DNA of 64,000 nt from Rehmannia glutinosa (taxonomy: Eukaryota > Streptophyta > Magnoliopsida > Lamiales > Orobanchaceae): positions 25,311,641 to 25,375,640 of the forward strand of contig CM071930.1 in assembly GCA_016081115.2 (NCBI GenBank), in the 5' to 3' direction. Positions 56,667 through 64,000 of this stretch are shown here, piece after piece. Made by a program: the position numbers and the translations under genes. The notes beneath the pieces are model-generated. The model was not told the DNA's origin. It made no database searches and worked only from the letters and a program-made list of their open reading frames with translations. Every line of letters begins with the position of its first letter. Positions within the stretch are counted from its first letter, which is position 1.

Positions 56667-59600
56667 ATGGAAACTCCCTCCAAAACCACCCAGCAATCCT
56701 CCTTCACTCTGCAAGTAGATTCTGAACACAAAGCCACAGAATTCCGTCCATTCTCAATATCCCCCCCTCACATGCGTGCTTTTCACCTGGCCTGGATTTC
56801 CCTTTTCTCATGCTTCTTCTCCACCTTCTCCATCCCTCCTCTGCTCCCCGCCATCCGCCATGACATCAGTCTCACCGCCGCAGACATAGGCAGAGCCGGA
56901 GTCGCTTCCTTCGCCGGCTCCATCTTCTCCCGCCTCGCCATGGGCCCCGCCTGTGATTTGGTCGGCCCACGCGCCGCCTCTGCTGCCGTCTCCCTTCTCA
57001 CTGCCCCTGCAGTCCTCGCCGTCTCATTCATTTCGACGGCCAGGTCCTTCATTATAATTCGATTTCTAATCGGTTTCTCACTCGCGAACTTCGTGGCATG
57101 CCAATTTTGGATGAGCTCCATGTTTTCTGGCAACGTGGTTGGAGTGGCTAACGGTGTCTCTGCAGGCTGGGCTAATGTTGGCTCTGGCTTGACGCAGCTG
57201 GTTATGCCGTTAATTTATTCCTTCCTCGTTAATAGCGTGAACCTCACATCCTCTACTGCTTGGCGCGTGGCGTTCGCTGTCCCAGCCGTTTTTCAAATTG
57301 TAACCGCAATCATGGTTTTGGCCTTTGGTCAGGATTTGCCAGACGGTAAATATAAACGAACACCAAAAACAGGGGAAAAATTGAACGAAAACGCTTTCAG
57401 CATTCTATTCAACGGTTTGAAAAATTACAGGGGGTGGATTTTGGGATTGACTTATGGATTTTGTTTCGGTGTAGAGTTGACAACTGATAATATCATCGCG
57501 CAGTATTTCTACGATAGGTTTAGCCTGAACATGGAGACGGCGGGGGCAATCGCCGCCAGCTTCGGATTAGCGAATATAGTGTCGCGGCCGGCGGGAGGGA
57601 TGGTTTCCGACGCGATGGGGAGGAGATTCGGGATGAGAGGGCGGTTGTGGAGTTTGTGGGTGGCGCAGACGGTGGCGGGGATGCTCTGTTATTCGCTGGG
57701 TCGGATAAATTCGCTTTGGAGTTCAGTTTTGGTGATGTGTTGTTTCTCGTTTTTCGTGCAAGCTGCTTCTGGCCTTACGTTTGGAGTTGTTCCTTTCGTT
57801 TCCAAAAGGTACGTTGCATCTGATAATTCATATGCTGCATCTGATTTTCATATGATTCTGTACTATGCACAACTTGGCGTCACTCTGCCTTTTCTTTTTT
57901 TCGGCTTTTGTTGGGAAAAAAACCTTTGGAAACAATCATTCTTTGTTTTCTTTCATTATTTTTAAAAGACTTTATATTATATATATATATATATACACAC
58001 ACGAGGGCGAATCTGAGAAATTAAAGACTGGGTGGGCTAGATATCAAATATTTTCAATATCATAAAAATATTGTACATTTTTTTCCCAATATTCCTTGAA
58101 GTTGTGCGGGCTTTGGAATTCTATATCATTCATTGGTAATTGAATTTTCAAATTGATTCTATATCATTCATTGGTAATTGAATTTGACGTGGGTATTGGG
58201 TGATTGTTTAATGAGCTTACATAGGCTGAAAAAAGAAATATAAAAGGTTTGGATTGAACATGAGTATACTGATTAATAAATGAGGTTAGACTACTATTGA
58301 AAAAAATTACATGTCATGTATAGTCTTTAAAGTAGCCAACCCCATGTTGGAGCCTGGGTCGGGCCTAAGATAGATCCTATGTCCAACTTTTTATTGGTGG
58401 GACGATTTTGGATTTGGCCAAATTCATTCCAAATTACCCATTGCTATTTCTACTCCCAATTCGCATACCAAACATTGGGTAAGACCACTTTTGTTGGATC
58501 TAGAAAGTTTCTTGCAACTATAATTTTGATTTCTTTCTAATAAGTTGGAAGGAATGGTTGGAGGGGATAGGATAAATCTCAAAAAAATTAAAAGAGTCAA
58601 AGGTATGATCAAAGTATGAATTCGGGTAAATATCATTATAAAGGGTAATTGATACCACTTGAGCTATAAGTCCGTGGTCTATAAAATTCAATTCTATTAA
58701 CAAGAAGTTTGTGAGAAGTCGATTTCAAATTTGTGACCGCTTTCTAATTTTCTTTTTTCGCTCTTGGAAATATTCATTTTTCAATGTCTCCATGTGATGG
58801 AATCCTATTATGCGTATACATTCTACGTGGTTTTCAAAAGCTGCTATTACATATATGTATTTTTTTTTTTTTGAGAAGAAAACATAATATTATACTAGGA
58901 GATCAACTCCGAAGAAACAATGTCTGCCAACTGATCAGGGATGAGTCCAACCCGAGGCTCATTACATCTTAACGAAAAAGCAAATCTGGCTAATGAATGG
59001 GCAAGTGTGTTCCCCGTACGTCTAACAAATCTAGGAATAACCGACACAAAGCAATTAAACAGCGATAAAATGTAATCTACTAAATTTCCGAGGTAAGAAA
59101 GATCTAAATAAATTAAATATTTGTCTTTTGGTTCCCTAAATCAACAAATTATATTTATTATGTAATTCATTTAACGAGGGGCGACTAAAATCTTTCTAAT
59201 TTAATTTGTTCTAGAGAATAACTTTAATAAGACTAAAGAGGTGAATTGTTTATTACACCCACAATCATATTTAATCTTTTACTTCTCAAAGTGTTTTATC
59301 TTGCATTTCAGTCACATATATATAAAATGGCACCATTATTTTACAACCTCGTCACATTAGATAAATTGCTGTGAGAAATAAGACACCCAAACTACCACAA
59401 AATAATAGAAAGCCTAAACTAGAGGATGGGTTCGATTCTTATTATTCATCCTTTCCGAGGATATATACTCAAAAAAACCAAACACTATATATTAATAATG
59501 AAAATATATATGGCATAGGAATTAGGGAAAAAGCATAAAGAAATCAATTAGAAAAAGCAATGGTGAATTTTAAATTTTGTTAGACATTCTCTAACATGTT

Positions 59601-59900
59601 CACTCAAATCACATTATATATATTGTAAATTACAGGTCGCTGGGAGTAATATCAGGAATGACGGGAAGTGGGGGTACCCTGGGTGCAGTGGTGACACAGT
59701 TGCTGCTATTTTCAGGCTCAAATAAAATGACAACCCAAACAAGCATTTCTGTCATGGGTCTTATGATGATTTTTTGTACACTCCCACTAACCCTACTCTA
59801 TTTCCCTGGCTCTGGTGGGATGTTCTGGGGCCCTTCCACACAATTATATTCTAAGCATCATGCTCATCAAGAAGAAGACTATTATCACTTGCTTGAATAG
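56667..59900 (+). CDS. NRT2.7: High-affinity nitrate transporter, NRT2.7-type (two exons)
   Basis: Exon 1 is 56667-57808 and exon 2 is 59636-59900. The intron 57809-59635 has GT..AG ends and phase 2; the junction completes an Arg codon. The product has 468 residues, slightly shorter than Arabidopsis NRT2.7. It is a major facilitator superfamily nitrate/nitrite porter of about 12 membrane segments. The MFS signature GPACDLVGPR is at residues 93-102 and the nitrate-porter signature AGWANVG at 166-172. A second Gly-rich signature (GMTGSGGTLGAVVTQ) begins exon 2. RPFSISPPHMRAFHLAWISL and FSCFFSTFSIPPLLP fit NRT2.7 rather than NRT2.1. In Arabidopsis NRT2.7 loads nitrate into seed vacuoles. The ATG context is good (AGCCATGGAA) and the frame is intact, so the gene may be functional. 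Reading past 57808 without splicing gives nonsense. Confidence 0.92.
58860..59120 (-). mobile_element. 5'-truncated LINE tail in the NRT2.7 intron
   Basis: On the - strand an open frame (58895 to about 59140) ends in text typical of the C-terminal RNase H-like domain of plant L1-type LINEs: FVRRTGNTLAHSLARFAFSL, then GLIPDQLADIVSSELIS and a stop. A short 3' UTR and a poly(A) tract (T-run 58860-58872 on the + strand) follow. The element is antisense to the gene, and its 5' end is lost. The rest of the intron is AT-rich with no other recognised element. Confidence 0.75.
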
Positions 59901-60062
59901 CGGAGACCAAGTTGTTTGGGTAAGAGTTGGAAAGGTAAATTAATTCCTTTTTTTTTCATTTCAATTTATAGTTCATCGAGTGATTTAATGGAATTTTTTT
60001 ATGTATGATTTGATATTAAGTCAATCACAATGTAAGTACATTTGTATATTTTGTGCCACTGG
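59901..60062 (+). other. Short 3' flank of NRT2.7, up to the E8 LTR
   Basis: Only about 160 bp lie between the stop codon and the LTR. No canonical AATAAA is visible. T-rich and TTTGTA-type words near 60030-60050 could serve in 3' end formation. Confidence 0.4.
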
Positions 60063-60284
60063 TGTTGAAATCAAAGAAGTCATAAAGTGCTTGTATTCTT
60101 ATTATGCAAAATCAAAAGTGAATTACAAAGAAACAAATGAGAGCCTTATATAGGCAAATAGAAAACCTAAACCTAAAAGGACTAAAATCCTAACCAAGAA
60201 AACCTAAACCTAAAAGGACTAAAATCTTAACCATAAAAGGACTACACTTAAATAAGGAAACTAAATATATATTATATTTTAACA
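60063..60284 (-). repeat. 3' LTR of E8 (about 222 bp)
   Basis: It runs from TGTTGAAATC to TTTTAACA; the left boundary is inferred because the second LTR is not visible. It contains a TATA box on the - strand (TATATAAGG, 60144-60152) and an internal direct repeat (ACCTAAACCTAAAAGGACTA twice, about 60170-60225). Confidence 0.65.
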
Positions 60285-60298
60285 CTCCCCCTCAAACT

Positions 60299-60841
60299 CA
60301 CGATGCAACCGCAAGAAGACCGAGAGTTTGTCGAACAAGAAACGAAAACGCCGAAGAGGAATGTGCCTTGGTAAACATATCGACCAATGCATGTAAGAAG
60401 AAGAGACAAAAGGCAATGTGATGATACGGTCGATAATAATGTCGAATAATATGGCAATCATTCTCAATATGTTTAGTCCTTTCATGAAAAATCAGATTGC
60501 GGACAATCAATAGCACTCTTATTATCACAATGCGGTGAGTGGGACGATCAAGAAAAACACCCATATCTCGCTAGCAACCAACGTAACCAAACTATCTCAC
60601 AAGCAAGTAGTTGTCATGGCACGATACTCACTCGTTGAAGATCTAGAAACCACATCTTGTTTCTTACTCTTCCAAGAAATGAGAGAGTCACCTTAAACAC
60701 ACAAAAACCGGTGATAGATTTTTGATCTGTAGGATCACCAACCCAATTAGCATCAGAGTATGCACGTAGCTCCAAAGAAGAACTAGATTTAAGTAAAAGA
60801 CTCAAACCGAGTTCCCGAAGATATCTAAGAATACGCAGCAA
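60299..60841 (-). pseudogene. RNase H of E8, frameshifted
   Basis: Frame 60841-60614 reads LRILRYLRELGLSLLL, LRAYSDANWVGDPTDQKSITGF, the start of Copia RNase H. Frame 60564-60298 continues with VFLDRPTHRIVI, FHERTKHIENDCH and ALVDMFTKAHSSS. The family text 'HTKHI..DCH' and 'D.FTK' shows these belong together. At least two frameshifts separate them, and another at about 60845 separates them from pol. Confidence 0.8.
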
Positions 60842-63800
60842 TGACCCAATGAATGTAGAGGAGAAGTAATAAATCGACTAACCACATGAACAACATGTGC
60901 AATATCTGGACGAGTAATTGTGAGATAAACCAAACTGCCAACAACAGTACGATATAAACTGGGATCCAACAAGGGAGAACCATCAGAGGGAGAATATCGA
61001 GCATTAGTCTCAAGTGGAGTATCAACAATCTTGCTATCAGTAATACGTGCACGCTCAAATATATCAGTAATATACTTAGATTGAGACAAAAGATAACCCT
61101 GTGGGGAAGAGGCAACCTCAATACAAAGAAAATAACGAAGTGGACCCAAATCTTTCATAGCAAAATAACGAGCTAACGTAGACTTCAAAGTCTCTATACC
61201 ATCAAGATCATCACCGGTAATAATCATATCATCAACATATAAATCAAGTAAAATACGACCTGTTGTAGTACTTTTGACAAACAAGGCTGAATCATGATCA
61301 CTTGGTCGAAAACCAAGAGAAGTAACAACACAAGTAAACTTTTCATACCACGCTCTAGAGGCTTGCTTAAGGCCATAAAGAGCTTTACGAAGCTTACAAA
61401 CTTCACCTGGTTGATGGGCAACACCAGGAGAAGGCTGCATGTATACTTCGTCAACAAGATCACCATTCAAAAAAGCATGCTTTACATCCATCTGAGACAT
61501 ACGCCATCGACGAACCGAGGCGACTGCAAGAAGGGTACGAATAGTTGTCATCTTTGTAACTGGCACAAATGTCTCCTCATAATCGATCCCATACTCCTGA
61601 GTATAACCCTTAGCAACCAGTCGGGCTTTATATCTTTCAATAGACCCATCAGATTTGGTTTTGATTTTATAGACCCAACGACATCCAATTGCATGTTTTC
61701 CCGGTGGTAAAGGTACCAAGTCCCAAGTATGAGTATGATGCAAAGCAGTAAGTTCCTCAGCCATAGCATCCTGCCAAAGTGGATCACGAATCGTCTCTCT
61801 ATAGGATGAAGGCTCAGAAATACGATGAATAGAGACCAAAAAGGAGACGAATGAACTAGAATAACAAGAGTAAACGAAATCTGGTAACTTAGTAGACTTA
61901 CGGACACGTGTGGATTGACGATGAGCAACATCAGGAGCCGCAGTTGGAGAAGTTGACGGGACATCATCAGTAGCAAGAGAATCAGTCACATCAGAATCAG
62001 AAGTCAATGTACCAGAACCTGCAGAACCATTAGTAGTGGACTCGTCACCATGAAATGGGTCAATATGAATGAGATCGGACCTGGATACATTATGGGAGCC
62101 AACTAGGACAGAAAAGAATGGAATATGTTCAAGAAACACTACATGACGCGAGACATATAATTTTTGGTTAACTGGATCAAAACAACGATAACCTTTTTGT
62201 CCTTCCCCATAACTAAGAAAAATGCATAAAGCAGACCGCGGGGTCAACTTAGTATGTTCAACTTGAGGTCGAAGGACAAAGCAAGTAGAACCAAATACGC
62301 GCAAAGACAAATAATCAGGAGCATACCCATACAACTTCTCAAAATGTGTTAAACCCGAATTATGCGAAGTAGGAATTATATTAATCAAATAGGTAGCAGT
62401 AAGAACTGCTTTCCCCCAAAAAACACTAGGAACACTAGCAAACAACAAAAGAGACCTAGCAGTTTCTACAAGATGTCTATGTTTTCTCTCTGCAACACCA
62501 TTTTGCTCAGGGGTATCCGTACAAGATGTTTGTCGTATCATACCATCAGAAGCAAGTAAAGTAAGAAAAGCATTGGAAGAATATTCCCTACCCAAGTCAC
62601 AACGAAAACACTTTATGGTGGCTGAATGTTGGGTTTTCACAAGTGCTCGAAAGTTGCAGAAGATGTTGAGAAAATCAAAACGTTGTTTCATAAGATAAAC
62701 CCAACAATAACGTATATAATCATCAATAAACGAAACATAATATCGAGATCCACCCTTTGTGTTGATAGGGGAAGGTCCCCATACATCAGAATGAACAAGA
62801 TCTAAAGGTGCACGAGAAACAGAAACACTTTTATTGCAAGGTAAAGCAGAAATTTTTGCCAGTTTGCAACCATTACAATCAGAAATATCATGAGATTTTA
62901 AATCTCCTAAGACACCAGTAGAAGCTAAAAACTGTAAACGAGAAGCAGACACATGACCTAAACGAGAATGCCATAAGTAAAAATTTGAAGACGAACGACT
63001 AAAACGAAAAGATGACAAATCCACACTAAAAGTTGTAGCCTCCGGTATTTTGAGCTGATCCAAAACATAAAGTCCTCCTTGCTTACGACCTGTCCCAATC
63101 AGCTTTTGAGACTGCGGGTCCTGTATAGAACAAGTAAAAGAAGAAAAAGAGACTAAATAACCAGACGCACATAATTGGCTAACCGAAACCAGATTCAATG
63201 TGAGATTAGGAACATAATAAACATTAGGAATGGAAAAACAAGGTGTGACAATGGAACCAATTCCTGCTAATGTCATTGGAGTACCATCAGCAGTTAGAAC
63301 TGACACAGACGGATTAGGAGACAAAGAGACAAAAGACGACATACTAGGTGACATATGATGGGAAGCTCCAGAATCTAAGATCCACAAGAGTGAAGACATA
63401 CCTGAAGAATTAGAATGAGACAAACCTATATTTGATGAGGCAGACATAGCATGTGGCTGTGAGGCAATGAACTTTTGAAACTGCTCAAACATATACGGAT
63501 CCAATGATGGTGCAGCGACTGCATTGCTCGGCGGAGGTGGTCTAGGAGACCATTGGGATTGCGATGGTGCTGGTTGTTGTTGTGGAGGACGTGAAGCTCG
63601 TTGTTGCTGGAACCTAGGCTGCTGCTGCTGTTGGGCTCTCGGCTGTTGTGGTTTACCTTTATTCAATAACAGGGGACACTGAGCCTTCCAATGATTCTTT
63701 TGGTGGCAAAACGCACATTCATCCAAAGGTGTCCTCGAATTCACCTGATTGGGATTATTATTAATCGGCTTTTGTGGTGCGGCTAAAACTGATGCAGTAG

Positions 63801-64000
63801 ATGTTGAAACGATCCCCTTATCAGCGTGAGTCTGAAGTCGTATTTCTTCAGCTAAAAGTTCATTGACCATTGAATCTATGGAAGGTAATGGGCTTCGATG
63901 CAGAATACTACCACGCAACCCCTCAAAATCAGAACGAAGAGCCATCAAAAATTGCACCAATTGTTGTTCTTCTCGACGTGTAACATAGGGCGCAAAAGCT
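60802..64000 (-). CDS. E8 gag-pol: gag C-terminus, protease, integrase and reverse transcriptase (partial)
   Basis: The frame is open from the window edge; from the first visible Met it has 1052 residues. Parts by residue: gag end; zinc knuckle CAFCHQKNHWKAQC (from 82); Gln/Pro-rich linker (100-150); aspartic protease WILDSGASHHM (DSG 196-198). Then GAG-pre-integrase LWHSRLGHVSASRL..CNGCKLAK and the integrase core with Asp in HSDVWGP, Asp in FRCDLGREY and Glu in PEQNGVAERKH. RT follows, with VKHAFLNGDLVDEVYMQP and catalytic YVDD (908-911; 61228-61239). These would cleave the polyprotein, copy the RNA and insert the DNA. No stop interrupts this part and the catalytic residues are present. The frame is lost at about 60845, at the start of RNase H, so the copy is probably inactive. 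Confidence 0.9.
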   Translation of the reverse strand, partial: AFAPYVTRREEQQLVQFLMALRSDFEGLRGSILHRSPLPSIDSMVNELLAEEIRLQTHADKGIVSTSTASVLAAPQKPINNNPNQVNSRTPLDECAFCHQKNHWKAQCPLLLNKGKPQQPRAQQQQQPRFQQQRASRPPQQQPAPSQSQWSPRPPPPSNAVAAPSLDPYMFEQFQKFIASQPHAMSASSNIGLSHSNSSGMSSLLWILDSGASHHMSPSMSSFVSLSPNPSVSVLTADGTPMTLAGIGSIVTPCFSIPNVYYVPNLTLNLVSVSQLCASGYLVSFSSFTCSIQDPQSQKLIGTGRKQGGLYVLDQLKIPEATTFSVDLSSFRFSRSSSNFYLWHSRLGHVSASRLQFLASTGVLGDLKSHDISDCNGCKLAKISALPCNKSVSVSRAPLDLVHSDVWGPSPINTKGGSRYYVSFIDDYIRYCWVYLMKQRFDFLNIFCNFRALVKTQHSATIKCFRCDLGREYSSNAFLTLLASDGMIRQTSCTDTPEQNGVAERKHRHLVETARSLLLFASVPSVFWGKAVLTATYLINIIPTSHNSGLTHFEKLYGYAPDYLSLRVFGSTCFVLRPQVEHTKLTPRSALCIFLSYGEGQKGYRCFDPVNQKLYVSRHVVFLEHIPFFSVLVGSHNVSRSDLIHIDPFHGDESTTNGSAGSGTLTSDSDVTDSLATDDVPSTSPTAAPDVAHRQSTRVRKSTKLPDFVYSCYSSSFVSFLVSIHRISEPSSYRETIRDPLWQDAMAEELTALHHTHTWDLVPLPPGKHAIGCRWVYKIKTKSDGSIERYKARLVAKGYTQEYGIDYEETFVPVTKMTTIRTLLAVASVRRWRMSQMDVKHAFLNGDLVDEVYMQPSPGVAHQPGEVCKLRKALYGLKQASRAWYEKFTCVVTSLGFRPSDHDSALFVKSTTTGRILLDLYVDDMIITGDDLDGIETLKSTLARYFAMKDLGPLRYFLCIEVASSPQGYLLSQSKYITDIFERARITDSKIVDTPLETNARYSPSDGSPLLDPSLYRTVVGSLVYLTITRPDIAHVVHVVSRFITSPLHSLGHCCVFLDIFGNSV

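Larger units (their letters stand above)
60063..64000 (-). mobile_element. E8: Copia element, 3' part, right end outside window
   Basis: On the - strand the gag-pol frame enters at 64000 and is followed by a frameshifted RNase H, a polypurine tract (60285-60298, TTTGAGGGGGAGTG) and a short 3' LTR. It is not related to the SIRE-like elements: the LTR is short, the zinc knuckle differs and no extra ORF follows RNase H. A candidate TSD next to the LTR is ACTGG (60058-60062); the other copy is outside the window. Confidence 0.85.

Noticed and set aside
56783..57133. 116-residue frame antisense to NRT2.7 exon 1
   Set aside because: It is the shadow of a GC-rich coding exon; no domain or independent support.
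57809..57965. Continuation of the NRT2.7 frame past the splice site
   Set aside because: The residues after the GT donor do not continue the transporter, whereas exon 2 at 59636 restores the conserved Gly-rich segment in phase.

Overview
The window looks like nuclear DNA of a eudicot plant. It holds one recognisable host gene, an NRT2.7-type nitrate transporter with a single intron (56667-59900, + strand). Almost everything else is LTR retrotransposon sequence. There is no operon structure and no bacterial signature. I saw no tRNA, rRNA or CRISPR locus. I cannot name the species.

Region 1-44475 is a nest of elements, all on the - strand. The oldest layer is a diverged SIRE/Maximus-like Copia element (E4: 21383-21703, 29332-30246, 37828-40802, 43285-44475). 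Three insertions in E4 have both ends and a perfect 5-bp target-site duplication (TSD). These are a Tekay/Del-like Gypsy chromovirus (G1, 21704-29331, CGATC), a pol-deleted Copia element (E3, 30247-37827, GATCT) and a 2.48-kb solo LTR (40803-43284, GGGAC). At its left edge E4 abuts Copia element E2 (6669-21382). E2 contains a second Copia family (E5, 8811-17831, TACAA) and abuts a third related copy, E1 (1-6668), which runs off the window. All Copia copies are broken by frameshifts, stops and deletions.

Region 45413-54687 is a + strand Gypsy-type gag-only element (E6, TSD AGGAT). It has been entered by a 1.1-kb PIF/Harbinger-like element (46403-47502, TSD TAA) and by a second gag-only Gypsy element on the - strand (E7, 48404-54066, TSD ACTAT). 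E7 carries about 26 tandem copies of an ~83-bp unit with palindromic arms. A hAT-like element with an 8-bp TSD follows (54746-55627).

Region 55636-64000 holds the NRT2.7 gene, whose 1.8-kb intron contains a 5'-truncated LINE tail. About 160 bp past the stop codon lies the 3' LTR of another Copia element (E8, 60063-64000, - strand, running off the window). Its gag-pol frame is long and mostly open, but the RNase H part is frameshifted.

The observation I rate highest is in the LTRs of the E1-E4 Copia family. Downstream of the TATA box, in the part expected to form the RNA leader, lies an array of six to eight short hairpins. Their loop is nearly constant (TACCACA/CACCACA on the + strand), while their stems differ but stay complementary within and between copies. 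Two unrelated Gypsy elements here (E6, E7) also carry tandem arrays whose units are inverted repeats.
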